A DNA stretch of 64,000 bases from an uncultured Sutterella sp. (GTDB lineage Bacteria > Pseudomonadota > Gammaproteobacteria > Burkholderiales > Burkholderiaceae_F), in the NCBI GenBank assembly GCA_900538905.1, contig UPZS01000002.1, forward strand, positions 73,994 through 137,993, in the 5' to 3' direction. This document shows positions 1 to 11,851 of the stretch, piece by piece. The number at the start of each line of letters is the position of its first letter. The first letter of the stretch is position 1. The notes under the pieces were generated by a model. That model was not told the origin of the DNA. It was given only the letters and a program-made list of their open reading frames with translations, and made no database searches. The translations under genes and the position numbers were made by a program.

Positions 1-465
1 CACGCTGTCATTTTGCTCCAGCCCCGAAAGATTGCCGTTGCCCATCAAGCCGATCTGTTCCAACAGCACATAAGCATTGTTCAAGAATAGTCGGGCACCG
101 ATTTCGATCATCTCGTAATCACCGTCAGGCAACTTTCCGCCTAAAGCGTCACGCACCCGCTCTCCCATGCCTTCACGCAAATACTGTGCCAAGCCCGTCG
201 GGTTCCAACCTTCGGCTGTTTCAAAATGGCGGTTGCGGCCGGCAAAGGTATCGGTAAGCCACGACACAAGCTTCAGATCGGCTTCGACCAAGTCCTGTCG
301 CGTAAGTTTGCCCTGCGAAGCATCCACCGAGCGTTGCGCCGTGTTTTTAACAGCCTGAAGCAGAATACGCTCGACAACATCAATGGCCGCCAGACTCGGC
401 AAACCAACCGCTTTGGAAGAAAAATCACCGCATCGTCCCGAACGGCAAGATCCGCAACTACTCAT
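1..465 (-). CDS. Unknown protein, 3' part cut by window edge (paralog B)
   Basis: Open frame of 155 codons from an ATG at 465 down to base 1 with no stop, so the C-terminus lies outside the window. The ATG lies inside the last codons of the upstream gene, a coupled arrangement that supports it as a real gene. The N-terminus carries a cysteine cluster (CGSCRSGRC), which could bind a metal. The rest is helical and soluble with no membrane segment. Its middle (LTDTFAGR, then AEGW, then a Leu-rich stretch) resembles the upstream neighbour, so the two look like distant paralogs. I do not recognise the family. Function unknown. Confidence 0.7.
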   Translation of the reverse strand, partial: MSSCGSCRSGRCGDFSSKAVGLPSLAAIDVVERILLQAVKNTAQRSVDASQGKLTRQDLVEADLKLVSWLTDTFAGRNRHFETAEGWNPTGLAQYLREGMGERVRDALGGKLPDGDYEMIEIGARLFLNNAYVLLEQIGLMGNGNLSGLEQNDSV

Positions 466-1009
466 TGAACTTAACCTCTGTGTTATCTGCAAAATCCGGA
501 AGCGGCGTTTCGTCACCGCTCAAAATCAGCGACCAACGGGCGCCAAAGGTGAGAATCGTTCCGCCGAGCGACTGGGCGTCGTTCATTCCTTTGTCTTCCT
601 GCAACAGCTCGGCAAACAGGCCGTGCAACTCGACGATCATCTTGCTCACTGCAAAATGCACGAGATATGCATCGTCTTTCCAAGCGAAACAGTCCAGATC
701 CTGCTCTGTCAAAGAATCTGCCAGACGCGCGCGAAGCCAGGCGGTAAAAGGTTTACCGCTCCAACCTTCCTCCTCTCCGTAGCCCTTGAGAACATCGGGA
801 TAACGCCCTTGAAAAAGTCCCGTGAGCTCACGCATGAATACCGCCAAACCAAGATCTTCAGATTTTCCTCCGAACCCGGCAATCTGATGCTCTGCGTAAG
901 ACTGCACCACGAGATTCAAAAGCAAAAAAACGCTCACGCGATCGCGGTTGAATCCCTCGCCTTCGGAAAGTTCAAAGCCGAGATGTTCGGGCTTTTTATC
1001 TCGCGACAT
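458..1009 (-). CDS. Unknown soluble protein (paralog A)
   Basis: 183-residue protein starting at an ATG with a GAGGAAG ribosome site about seven bases upstream. No signal peptide, membrane segment or motif that I recognise. It has the pattern LTGLFQGR, EEGW and a C-terminal aliphatic helix, which recurs in the next gene. It begins 15 bases after the SPFH gene stop and its stop overlaps the start of the next gene, so it is cotranscribed with the SPFH/NfeD membrane proteins. A link to membrane-protein quality control is only suggested by position. Confidence 0.75.
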   Translation of the reverse strand: MSRDKKPEHLGFELSEGEGFNRDRVSVFLLLNLVVQSYAEHQIAGFGGKSEDLGLAVFMRELTGLFQGRYPDVLKGYGEEEGWSGKPFTAWLRARLADSLTEQDLDCFAWKDDAYLVHFAVSKMIVELHGLFAELLQEDKGMNDAQSLGGTILTFGARWSLILSGDETPLPDFADNTEVKFNE

Positions 1010-1024
1010 ACCGCTTCCTCTTGC

Positions 1025-1984
1025 TTAGGGCTTGTGAAGCACCTGCGTTGCGCCATTGGCAGAGCCCGTGCCCTTGACCATGGTCATTGCAGAGGTGATT
1101 AGGGTGGACAAATCACCCAAGTTAGCCGGCACCACCAGCGTATTGCCTTCCTTGGCAAGCTTGGAGAAAGCTTCGACGTACTTCTCGGCCACCTGCAGAT
1201 TGACGGCGTTCATGCCGCCCGGGGCATTAGTGGCTTCGGCCACCATGCGAAGCGCTTCGGCGGTTGCCTGAGCAATCGCAAGCGTGGCGGCAGCCTGACC
1301 TTGAGCCTTGTTGATTTCAGCCTGTTTTTCGCCCTCGGACTGAGCAATCGCCGCTTCCTTAGCGCCGGTCGCCAGATTGATCTGTTCGAGCTTGCGACCT
1401 TCGGAAGCCGCTACCACGGCGCGCTTTTCGCGCTCGGCGGTGATCTGCTGCTGCATGGCCTGCAAGATGACTGCGGGCGGCGTCAGATCCTTGATCTCGT
1501 AGCGAAGAACCTTCACGCCCCAGTTGAGAGCGGCTTCGTCAATGGCCGTCACCACGGACTTGTTGATGAGATCGCGTTCCTCGAAGGTCTTGTCGAGCTC
1601 CATACGGCCCACGACGCTACGAAGCGTGGTTTGCGCAAGCTGCGTGATGGCGATGATGTAGTTGCTCGTACCGTAGCTTGCGCGCTGCGGATCCGTCACC
1701 TGGAAAAAGAGCACGCCGTCGACAGTAAGCTGCGTATTGTCCTTCGTGATGCAAACCTGGCTAGGCGTGTCCAGAGGCACTTCCTTGAGGCTGTGCTTAT
1801 AAGCGACGCGGTCGATGAAGGGAATGATGATGTTGAGTCCGGGCGTGAGCACGCTGTGGAATTTACCGAGACGTTCAACCACCCATGCGTTTTGCTGCGG
1901 CACCACTTTAATGCATTGCGTCACAAACACGACAGCAAGCAAAACAAAGAAAACCGAGAAAATCAAAAAGTTGGATATGGCCAT
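1025..1984 (-). CDS. qmcA: SPFH/band-7 (stomatin-like) membrane protein, QmcA type
   Basis: 319 residues. One N-terminal membrane segment (residues 1-25) is followed by a band-7 domain (QQNAWVVERLGKF, then VPLDTPSQ, SVVGRMELD) and a coiled-coil Ala/Glu/Gln-rich region (about 180-260) of the flotillin kind. QmcA/paraslipin proteins form large membrane-bound oligomeric cages and are linked to FtsH-type proteolysis and membrane microdomains. The ATG at 1984 follows an AGGA ribosome site; a TTG six bases upstream is less likely. An NfeD gene directly upstream is the standard partner and strengthens the call. It may be cotranscribed with the two unknown proteins downstream. Confidence 0.9.
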   Translation of the reverse strand: MAISNFLIFSVFFVLLAVVFVTQCIKVVPQQNAWVVERLGKFHSVLTPGLNIIIPFIDRVAYKHSLKEVPLDTPSQVCITKDNTQLTVDGVLFFQVTDPQRASYGTSNYIIAITQLAQTTLRSVVGRMELDKTFEERDLINKSVVTAIDEAALNWGVKVLRYEIKDLTPPAVILQAMQQQITAEREKRAVVAASEGRKLEQINLATGAKEAAIAQSEGEKQAEINKAQGQAAATLAIAQATAEALRMVAEATNAPGGMNAVNLQVAEKYVEAFSKLAKEGNTLVVPANLGDLSTLITSAMTMVKGTGSANGATQVLHKP

Positions 1985-2007
1985 ATGCAATCCTGCTACA
2001 AAAATAT

Positions 2008-2433
2008 TCAGTGTGAAGCCGGTTCAATCAGCAACCGCGTGCCCTCGACTCGCACAATACGCCAAACGCCGACCGAACGCTCGGACTGTTGCTCGGTGTA
2101 CGCGGTCCACAGAGCACCTCGGTAGGAAACCTGCGCCGTACCGTCGTCGTTCCATTTCTTAACCGTGACGGTCTGACCGACGTCGGGCTGCTGCAAAGCG
2201 TCACTCTCGGATGGATTGGAACTACGAAAACGCTGCACGATCAGACTGCCCACAATGGTGGCGATGGCAAAAACGGAAAACTGCCAGCCGGCCGACAATC
2301 CGCCCCAGGCTGCCAGCGCTCCGCAGCCGGCCGCAAGCCCCATCACCAAAAGATAGAAGGTGCCGAGCAACATATCGACACCTACCAGAAGAAGTCCGGC
2401 CACAAGCCAGCAAACAACCGGAGAAATTTCCAT
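2008..2433 (-). CDS. NfeD-like membrane protein
   Basis: 141 residues. There are hydrophobic segments at about 5-30 and 45-68, and then a short soluble beta-barrel (OB-fold) domain, with VGQTVTVKKW and ALWTAY in the usual NfeD C-terminal position. It belongs to the short NfeD class (YbbK-like) that lacks the N-terminal ClpP-like protease domain. Such proteins partner stomatin-type SPFH proteins, and the SPFH gene follows after 23 bases. The ATG has a GAGGAAG ribosome site. Family and pairing are firm; the biochemical role of short NfeD proteins is not settled. Confidence 0.88.
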   Translation of the reverse strand: MEISPVVCWLVAGLLLVGVDMLLGTFYLLVMGLAAGCGALAAWGGLSAGWQFSVFAIATIVGSLIVQRFRSSNPSESDALQQPDVGQTVTVKKWNDDGTAQVSYRGALWTAYTEQQSERSVGVWRIVRVEGTRLLIEPASH

Positions 2434-2452
2434 TTTGACGTCTTCCTCTCAC

Positions 2453-4210
2453 TCAGTGAGCAGATTGAGTCCTTGCCTTATCCTGCCCGTCTTGTTCTTC
2501 GTCCTTTTTATAGTAATCGAGAATATTGCCGGTGAGCACTTCCGAAATACTCTCGGAATCGAGATAGACTCTCGCAATGCCCTCTTGCTTGAGGTGCTCG
2601 ACTTCGTCGCGTGATCCTGCTCGGGCCATGATGTTAAGTTCAGGATTGAGCTGCTTGGCCATTTCAACAATCTTGAGCGTCTTCACCGGATCAATGTCAA
2701 TTACCATCAGCTGTGCGGCGGTAACGATGTGCCCCTGCACAAGCACCATCGGATCGGCGGCGTCGCCGCTGATGACCGCGTGCTTTTGCTCACGCAATTC
2801 TTCGGCAAAAGACTTGTCTTCCGAAATACACACAAAGGGCACGTCATCGGTCGCCAGACGCTTAGCTACCGAGCGCGTCACCGAACCGCTCCCCACCAAG
2901 ATGGTCTGCCCCATCAGCATGCGGCGAGATGTTTCCTTGGGAAGCACCGAGTAGGGATCGGTAAGCATAGCCGCCGCCCTCGCCCAAGCAAAATAGCGCA
3001 CCGAGAAACGGCGCACATAGGGAATCATCGCAAACATTAGCGGATTGAGCGCAATCGACAAAATGGCGGAAGCCACCACCATCGAGAGCATCTTTTGATC
3101 TGTCATGCCAAGCGCAATACCCTGCGCGGCCAAAATGAACGAGAATTCGCCGATCTGAGCGAGTGCCGCACCAACGTTGAGCGACGTATGCAAGGGATAG
3201 CGCAGGAAGTGCACCAGACAGAACGCCGTGAGCGACTTTCCGATCATGATAATGGCAAGCATCGTGAGAATCGACCAGGGCTCCTCAAGAATGACTCGCC
3301 AGTCGAGCATCATGCCTACGCCCACGAAAAAGAGCACCGAGAAAGCATCCTGCAAGGGCAAAGAGTCGGTGGCGGCTCGGTGTGCGTACTTGCTCTCACG
3401 CATTACCATACCGGCAAAAAAAGCCCCCAGAGCAAAGCTCACGTCAAAAACAGCCGCGGCTCCGTATGCAATGCCCACCGAAGCCGTCAGAATCGAAAGC
3501 GTAAAGAGTTCTCGCGATCCCGTTTTGGCAATCTGCCACAGCACCCAGGGAATGAACTTACGGCCGACCACCATCATGATGGCAACAAAAGCCACGACAT
3601 GCAGGAGCGTCGAAGCAATCACATAAGCAATGCCGCTTGCCGTCATCGGTTCAGCCGCTTCGCCCCCACCCGGCGTCACCCCCATGATCTGGGCCACCGG
3701 AGGCAAAAGCACGAGAATCAATACCGTTGCAATGTCTTCGACAACCAGCCAGCCCACGGAAATCTGCCCGTCGACTGTATTGAGGTGTCCGTGCATTTCC
3801 AACGCCTTGAGCAGCACCACGGTTGAAGCACACGACAGACACAGACCGAAAATGAGCGCGGAAGACAGACTCCACTCCCAGACATAGACGGCAAAAAGCA
3901 ACCCCAGCAGGGTTGCGATCGTCATCTGCAATACCGCCCCCGGAACAGCAATGCCTTTGACTTTCAGAAGATCCGAAATCGAAAAATGCAAGCCCACCCC
4001 AAACATCAGGAGTATCACGCCGACTTCGGACAACTGCATGGCGATTTCCATGTCGGCCGTCGGCCCGGGGGTGTGGCTGCTGCAAAGGATGCCCGCGCAC
4101 AAAAAGCCAACCAAGGCCGGACACTTCAACTTTTCAGCAATACAGCCGAAGATGAGCGCCAAGACGAAAGCCAGTGCCAAAGTAAAGAGAAGCGGAAGGG
4201 AGTGATCCAT
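2453..4210 (-). CDS. ybaL: CPA2 cation:proton antiporter with TrkA-N domain, YbaL/Kef type
   Basis: 585 residues. About 12 membrane segments occupy residues 5-390 (Na+/H+ exchanger fold), followed by a cytosolic Rossmann domain that begins around ILVGSGSVTRSVAKRL (TrkA-N), which would bind a nucleotide. This is the architecture of the Kef/YbaL family of potassium or sodium efflux antiporters; length matches YbaL. The NfeD gene starts 19 bases downstream, so it heads the NfeD-SPFH operon. The exact ion cannot be read from the sequence, and whether it is glutathione-gated is unknown. Confidence 0.85.
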   Translation of the reverse strand: MDHSLPLLFTLALAFVLALIFGCIAEKLKCPALVGFLCAGILCSSHTPGPTADMEIAMQLSEVGVILLMFGVGLHFSISDLLKVKGIAVPGAVLQMTIATLLGLLFAVYVWEWSLSSALIFGLCLSCASTVVLLKALEMHGHLNTVDGQISVGWLVVEDIATVLILVLLPPVAQIMGVTPGGGEAAEPMTASGIAYVIASTLLHVVAFVAIMMVVGRKFIPWVLWQIAKTGSRELFTLSILTASVGIAYGAAAVFDVSFALGAFFAGMVMRESKYAHRAATDSLPLQDAFSVLFFVGVGMMLDWRVILEEPWSILTMLAIIMIGKSLTAFCLVHFLRYPLHTSLNVGAALAQIGEFSFILAAQGIALGMTDQKMLSMVVASAILSIALNPLMFAMIPYVRRFSVRYFAWARAAAMLTDPYSVLPKETSRRMLMGQTILVGSGSVTRSVAKRLATDDVPFVCISEDKSFAEELREQKHAVISGDAADPMVLVQGHIVTAAQLMVIDIDPVKTLKIVEMAKQLNPELNIMARAGSRDEVEHLKQEGIARVYLDSESISEVLTGNILDYYKKDEEQDGQDKARTQSAH

Positions 4211-4408
4211 TGGGCGGTGCGGCAGATAGAGAGTTCAAACGACGTGGCATGCGCGACAAACGTATTGTTGTGCCGCTGCAGCTCTAGGGAGTAAGTTTAA
4301 CGGCTAAATAGAGCGCATTTTTAGAAATTTCATGAATTTTTGCCGCTTTTTCAGCAAAAATCGAAGCGGTTGAAGACAAATTTGTCAGACAGTTCGCAGG
4401 CCGTAAAA

Positions 4409-4437
4409 AAGGCGGTCCCGAATTTGGAAACCGCCTT
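4409..4437 (-). terminator. Rho-independent terminator after rpoD
   Basis: An AAGGCGGT / ACCGCCTT stem with a 13-base loop is followed on the minus strand by a run of T. It begins 28 bases past the rpoD stop. Confidence 0.85.
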
Positions 4438-4464
4438 CTTCGAATCAGCTTTCAGCCGATGCGA

Positions 4465-6678
<2,214 letters not shown>

Positions 6679-7268
6679 AACTAAGTAAAACTTCAGCTCA
6701 GTCAGGAAAAAGAAAGAATCGGCAGTTCAACCGTGTTTGTCGCCATCCGCAAGCATTCGTTTTTTTTTGAAAAACAAGCGCGCACGACAACGCCCGCAAC
6801 ACTTTCGAATTCGAATGCGGGCGGTAATTTAAACTGCTAGAAAACAACGAAACTGCTCAGATCCTTCTTCTCAAGTCGACTATTTCTTCTCCAAAGCACG
6901 CCCCACAGGCACGCCTTGCCTTTACCGGTTTCATTGTTTTTCTGATTCGAGCAGTCGGAAAAACGCGTTCCCGTGTCTGCGTCAAAGCTTGCGTCCCTTG
7001 AGTTCACTACGAGCTGAATCGCGCACGCCGTCGGCGGGATGCTCTTGCTCAACGCCGAATCGGCCGGATGATTGCGGGTACGCTACTGTATCGTGTCGCT
7101 CGCCTCCGATGGATTGCTCTCATCTCCTGGGCGGTCTTTTACCGGTATCAAAAGACTCCTACACGAGTTTCGCATTTTAGTCTTTTCAGCATCAAGTTTC
7201 TAGTTCTTCTGCGCGAGTTTCTGCTAGCCAGAACTCGCGCTCAGAAAAGTAGCCTCAGCGATAAATCA
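6679..7268. other. Non-coding stretch between rpoD and amtB
   Basis: 590 bases with no convincing gene. Short open frames of 63-71 codons exist but lack ribosome sites, recognisable protein character or conserved context. It holds several inverted repeats: GCCCGCA / TGCGGGC at 6792-6822, AAAAGACT / AGTCTTTT at 7150-7186, and a longer one at 7211-7240 listed separately. The rpoD promoter must lie in its left part; I could not pick a convincing -35/-10 pair. A small RNA is possible but unsupported. Confidence 0.5.
7211..7240 (-). terminator. Stem-loop downstream of amtB, possible terminator
   Basis: A near-perfect 12-base stem (GCGCGAGTT-TCTG against CAGAACTCGCGC, one bulged base) with a 5-base loop lies 28 bases past the amtB stop. 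It lacks a T run on the minus strand, so it may mark a 3' end or protect it rather than act as a classic terminator. Confidence 0.5.
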
Positions 7269-8549
7269 TCATTCGACACGCTCGCCATGCAAAGCCACAT
7301 CCAGCCCCTGGCGCTCGGCATCAGCCTCAACGCGCAAACCGAGCAGTATGTCGACGAGCTTAAAGAGAATGAAGCTCGCCACACCGCCGTAAACAAGCGT
7401 TGCCGCCACGCTGGCTGTCTGGATGCCCACCTGCTCAAGAATCGGCAATGTTGTCGCGCCGGTCACGGCACTTGAAGCAAACACACCTGTAAGCACGGCC
7501 CCTACAATGCCGCCGACGCCGTGCACACCGAAAGCATCAAGCGAGTCATCCCAGCCCATTCGGCGCTTAAGCACCGTGGCACCCCAGAAGCACACGACTC
7601 CTCCTACAAGCCCCATCAGCAATGCCGGAAGCGGTTCGACAAAGCCTGATGCAGGCGTAATCACCACGAGTCCGGCCACCGCACCCGATACCATTCCAAG
7701 CAAAGAAGGCTTACCGCGCAAAATCCATTCGCAGGCCATCCAACTGCAGCCAGCCGCTGCTGCTGCAATCTGGCTAACCAGAATTGCAAGCACAGCCCGT
7801 TCATTGGCCGCAAGTCCAGAACCGCCGTTGAAGCCAAACCAGCCGATCCACAAAATACAGGCACCGAGCATAGTGAACGTCAGGTTATGCGGACTCATCG
7901 GCTCCTTCCCATATCCCAAACGTTTGCCGACAACGAGACAGCCCACTAGACCGGCAATACCTGCATTGATATGAACGACTGTACCGCCCGCATAGTCAAG
8001 TGCTCCCATTTCAAAAAAGAAACCTCCTTCGGCCCACACCCAATGACAAATCGGAGAATAAACAAAAACCGACCACAGCAACATAAAGACCAGCATGGCC
8101 GAAAATTTCATGCGGCCGGCAAAAGATCCGATCATGAGCGCAGCCGTGAGCACGGCAAACGTCATCTGAAAGATGACAAAGAGAAACGTAGGAATGCTGC
8201 CCGTCGTTGACTTAATGTCCATGCCTCGCAAAAAGACGTGGTCCAACCCGCCCACGAAGGCGTTACCGGGGGCAAACGCCAGAGAGTAGCCCACAGCAAA
8301 CCACACCAATGTCAGCGCACAGCAAATAACGGTTGTCTGCGCCAAAACGGAGAGCACGTTTTTCTTGCGGCTCATGCCGCCGTAAAAAAGCGCGATTCCC
8401 GGAATTGTCATGAAAAGCACCAACGTCGTTGCCACCAACATCCATGCCACGTCGGCCTTGTCGATTGTGCTGGCGGCCGTACCGGCCGCAGCACACCCCG
8501 ATGTCACCAGAAGCGCCGCAATCACGGCGGCTTTTCCTGAAATAGTCAT
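7269..8549 (-). CDS. amtB: Ammonium transporter AmtB
   Basis: 426 residues. A cleavable lipoprotein-like N-terminus (VTSGCAAAG) precedes the Amt domain with 11 membrane segments. Amt signatures visible are ALFYGGMSRKKN near the first helices, the periplasmic-gate region HWVWAEGG, GGTVVHINAG with a pore histidine, and DDSLDAFGVHGVGG with the second one. It moves ammonium across the inner membrane and is blocked by GlnK. The ATG at 8549 has a GGGAGA ribosome site, so the longer upstream reading is not used. It follows glnK by 41 bases and shares its sigma-54 promoter. Confidence 0.96.
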   Translation of the reverse strand: MTISGKAAVIAALLVTSGCAAAGTAASTIDKADVAWMLVATTLVLFMTIPGIALFYGGMSRKKNVLSVLAQTTVICCALTLVWFAVGYSLAFAPGNAFVGGLDHVFLRGMDIKSTTGSIPTFLFVIFQMTFAVLTAALMIGSFAGRMKFSAMLVFMLLWSVFVYSPICHWVWAEGGFFFEMGALDYAGGTVVHINAGIAGLVGCLVVGKRLGYGKEPMSPHNLTFTMLGACILWIGWFGFNGGSGLAANERAVLAILVSQIAAAAAGCSWMACEWILRGKPSLLGMVSGAVAGLVVITPASGFVEPLPALLMGLVGGVVCFWGATVLKRRMGWDDSLDAFGVHGVGGIVGAVLTGVFASSAVTGATTLPILEQVGIQTASVAATLVYGGVASFILFKLVDILLGLRVEADAERQGLDVALHGERVE

Positions 8550-8590
8550 GTTGAGTCTCCCTGTTTGATTTTTTATGCTGTCTGAAGGCG

Positions 8591-8992
<402 letters not shown>

Positions 8993-9113
8993 TTTGCTCG
9001 AAAATGCCGCATACGACGAAATTCAAAGCTGAGAGAAAGGCCTTTTGAGCAGTTGCGCTCGCTTTGAGCTAAAGTGTCTCCCCTTCGTGTCTATCGACGC
9101 GGGTTAATTTTCA

Positions 9114-9184
9114 TTGCACAATCGTTTGCACCTTGCACCGCTTTAAATCAGTAGATTGCTTTAGCCTGAACCGTTTTCGGTGCA
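9114..9184. promoter_or_regulatory. Cluster of TTGCAC / GGTGCA half-sites, candidate NtrC enhancer
   Basis: TTGCAC occurs at 9114, 9126 and 9133, and the inverted form GGTGCA at 9179. These match halves of the NtrC site (TGCAC...GTGCA). They sit about 125-220 bases upstream of the sigma-54 start, the usual range for enhancer binding, in the gap between divergent glnK and argO. The wide spacing of the inverted pair lowers certainty. Confidence 0.45.
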
Positions 9185-9215
9185 TTGCGCTTTTGTTGCC
9201 GCTCTCTTTTGTTTC

Positions 9216-9833
9216 ATGATTGCCACGTTTCTTTCCGGACTGGGAACCGGTGCCGGACTCATCATCGCTATCGGCGCGCAAAATGCCTTCGTGCTGAGGC
9301 AAGGACTGTTGCGTCAGTACGTTTTACCGGTTGTTCTCGTCTGTATCATCGGAGACGTTCTCTGCATTTGCGCCGGAGTGGCAGGGATGGGGGCGCTGAT
9401 TCGCGCCAATGAGTGGCTATTGGATCTTTTTCGCTGGGGCGGCGCGCTTTTCCTAATGATTTATGGAATATCGGCCGCCAAACGAGCCGCAACGGGCGGT
9501 GCTGCGTTGGAGCTTTCGGAAAATCGTGCGGGGTCGCTCATAAAGGCCGTTTCCTCATGTCTGGCCTTTACGTTTCTCAATCCGCACGTTTACTTAGATA
9601 CGGTCGTGCTGCTTGGCTCTATTGCTGCGCAGTACGGCGAAGATTTGAAATGGGTGTTTGCCGCAGGGGCCTTGACGGCCAGCGTACTGTGGTTCACCGG
9701 ACTCGGGTTCGGAGCGCGTCTTTTGCTTCCGATCTTTCAAAAGCCGCAGGCATGGCGTATTCTCGACTCGCTGATCACTGTTGTAATGTGGGCAATCGCG
9801 CTCACGCTCGTGACAAATCCGATCAGCAGCTAA
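9216..9833 (+). CDS. argO: LysE/ArgO-family amino acid exporter
   Basis: 205 residues, six predicted membrane segments. The family signature near the N-terminus (GLGTGAGLIIAIGAQNAFVL) and the FLNPHVYLDTVVLLG region are clear. LysE/ArgO proteins export arginine or lysine and analogues. The ATG at 9216 places the family motif at the correct distance; an upstream in-frame start would add residues without a counterpart. It is divergent from glnK, and its stop codon overlaps the dnaG stop by two bases, a tight convergent end. Arginine versus lysine preference is not readable. Confidence 0.88.
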   Translation: MIATFLSGLGTGAGLIIAIGAQNAFVLRQGLLRQYVLPVVLVCIIGDVLCICAGVAGMGALIRANEWLLDLFRWGGALFLMIYGISAAKRAATGGAALELSENRAGSLIKAVSSCLAFTFLNPHVYLDTVVLLGSIAAQYGEDLKWVFAAGALTASVLWFTGLGFGARLLLPIFQKPQAWRILDSLITVVMWAIALTLVTNPISS

Positions 9834-11713
9834 ATTTCTGCACCGTGATGAAGCGCAAACTGCTTTTGGACTTCATCAATGCGAGCCTTTAGGACTTTGC
9901 GTTTGGTATCAAGCCCCATGATGCGCTGAATATCGGGCTTTGCTTCGAGCGTCGCCTGCATGAGGTTGGATTCAATGCGCTGAAGCTCCAACCGATCGAA
10001 CGTCAGTTCCACTTCAACGCGTGCAGCATTTTCCGGCGTCTGCAGCACCATTTCTCGAGCCACCAGATCGCAATAATGCGCGTAATAACGACTGGACTGC
10101 AGGCGCTCCAAAATGAGCTGACTTTGCAAAAGAGGCTCTTCGTCAGCCGTCACCGTGCGCCAAACTTCGAGAATTTCTCGTGCCGCTTCCGCTTCACTGC
10201 CAACAAACTCTTCTTCAATACGGGAAGAAAATTCCACGGCAAGCGCCGGATAGTTAAGAAGGTTTTGCAACAGTCGTTCGCGAATATCGCTCGTGGGCGC
10301 CAGCGACACGGGTTCGCCGCCGGTTCCAAAAAAAGGCTTTCGAGGCGTAAAACCTCCGTAACTGCGATTGCGACGCGCATCAAAATGCATACCCGTGGCG
10401 GGATTGGCCGCAGGCAGCTTCCTCACCGACGCAATACCGCACAAGCGTTCAATCTCGTCGGGGCTCATTCGTGCGTGCATCGCAAGCTCACCCACGAGCT
10501 GCTTGCGCAGAATCGGCGCCGATCGCATGGACACGATCAGGGGCTTACTTTCAGCGACAAATTGGCTTCGCCCTTCAGCCGTCCCCAAATCTTTACCTTG
10601 GGATACGGTTCTGACGAAATACTGTGTGAGCGTAAGACTCTTTTGCAGCTCGTCTTCAAATGCCTGAGCGCCCTTTTCCTTGATAAGACTGTCCGGATCG
10701 TGCTCAGGCGGAAGCACGACAAAGCGAATTTCCTGATCGTCTTCCACGACCGGCAAAGCTGCTTCCAATGCACGGCGCAAAGCATGCTGGCCGGCACTGT
10801 CGCCGTCAAAACTGAAGTAGACAGTATCAACCGCTCGCAAAAGTTTTTGTACATGCTCGGCCGTCACCGCCGTGCCAAGTGCCGCGCACGCTTCGGTAAA
10901 ACCCGCCTGCGACAGCTGAATCACGTCCATGTAGCCTTCGCAGACAATGGCGCGATGCTTCTCGCGAATACTTGCGGAAGCTTCGTACAGACCGTAGATT
11001 TCACGACTCTTGTGATAGAGCGCCGTCTCGGGACTGTTGAGGTACTTGGGATGCTCGTCGCCGTTGAGGGTTCTAGCACCAAACGCAATCACCTGTCCGC
11101 GCGGATTGCGGATTGGAAACATCAGGCGACCGCGGAAACGATCATAGCGTTTGTCGCCATTGTGGATCACCAGGCCGCAACCGTCTTCTTCCTCCAGATC
11201 TTTGCTGGCGTACTGATCGCCGAAAACATCCTTAAGCGGTTGCCAGGCATCAGGCGAATATCCCAGCGCAAAGCGAGCGGCAGTCTCGCCCGTGATGCCG
11301 CGCTGTTTCAAATACTCAATGGTGCGGGTATTCGTCTTCAGACTTGCGCTGTAATAGTCTGAAGCCGCTTTCATCATGTCGGTAAGCGAGCGCACGCGCG
11401 TACGAGTTTCGCGATCGCGCGGAGTCTCCGGCACCGTCATGCCGATCGATTCGGCGAGTTTGCGGATGGCTTCCGGATACGACAGTCCTTCGTAGCGCAT
11501 GAGAAAGCCGATGACGTTACCCGATGCGCCGCAACCGAAGCATTTGAAAAACTGCTTTTGCTGGCTCACAGAAAAAGACGGCGTCTTTTCCTTGTGAAAT
11601 GGACAGCAGCACATGAAATTTTTCCCGGTGCGCTTCAAAGGCGAGACTTTGTTGATCACCTCAACAATGTCAATGCGGCTCAAAAGCTCTTGAATGAAAC
11701 TCTCCGGGATCAT
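9830..11713 (-). CDS. dnaG: DNA primase DnaG
   Basis: 627 residues. An N-terminal zinc finger (CCPFHKEKTPSF ... FKCFGCG, about residues 30-65) is followed by the catalytic core with EGYMDVIQL and FDGDSAGQHA (TOPRIM acidic residues), and a C-terminal DnaB-interacting helical region. It makes RNA primers at the replication fork. The ATG at 11713 (IPESFIQELLSRIDIV) is the family's usual start; 11 extra codons upstream are ignored. It is downstream of rpsU and yqeY, but rpoD is not next. Confidence 0.97.
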   Translation of the reverse strand: MIPESFIQELLSRIDIVEVINKVSPLKRTGKNFMCCCPFHKEKTPSFSVSQQKQFFKCFGCGASGNVIGFLMRYEGLSYPEAIRKLAESIGMTVPETPRDRETRTRVRSLTDMMKAASDYYSASLKTNTRTIEYLKQRGITGETAARFALGYSPDAWQPLKDVFGDQYASKDLEEEDGCGLVIHNGDKRYDRFRGRLMFPIRNPRGQVIAFGARTLNGDEHPKYLNSPETALYHKSREIYGLYEASASIREKHRAIVCEGYMDVIQLSQAGFTEACAALGTAVTAEHVQKLLRAVDTVYFSFDGDSAGQHALRRALEAALPVVEDDQEIRFVVLPPEHDPDSLIKEKGAQAFEDELQKSLTLTQYFVRTVSQGKDLGTAEGRSQFVAESKPLIVSMRSAPILRKQLVGELAMHARMSPDEIERLCGIASVRKLPAANPATGMHFDARRNRSYGGFTPRKPFFGTGGEPVSLAPTSDIRERLLQNLLNYPALAVEFSSRIEEEFVGSEAEAAREILEVWRTVTADEEPLLQSQLILERLQSSRYYAHYCDLVAREMVLQTPENAARVEVELTFDRLELQRIESNLMQATLEAKPDIQRIMGLDTKRKVLKARIDEVQKQFALHHGAEI

Positions 11714-11744
11714 TTGCTGCAATAAAAAGAGAAGGAAAAAAGGC

Positions 11745-11804
11745 ACAAAAACTGCGGCACGCCGCTCTACGACGACAACTCGTCAGCAAGGCACGCACCG
11801 CAGC
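11745..11804 (-). terminator. Terminator-like hairpin between yqeY and dnaG
   Basis: On the minus strand a CTGCGG-based stem pairs across a long loop with CCGCAG, followed by TTTTTG just before the dnaG start. It could partly uncouple dnaG from yqeY, as the internal terminator does in the enterobacterial rpsU-dnaG-rpoD operon. Confidence 0.55.
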
Positions 11805-11851
11805 TTTCTTATATCAGAGCGACCGTAATCGTGTCGCCGACATCAATCCGC

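Noticed and set aside
6837-7180. Two small frames in the rpoD-amtB gap (71 and 63 codons)
   Set aside because: Overlap each other on opposite strands, no ribosome sites, no protein character.
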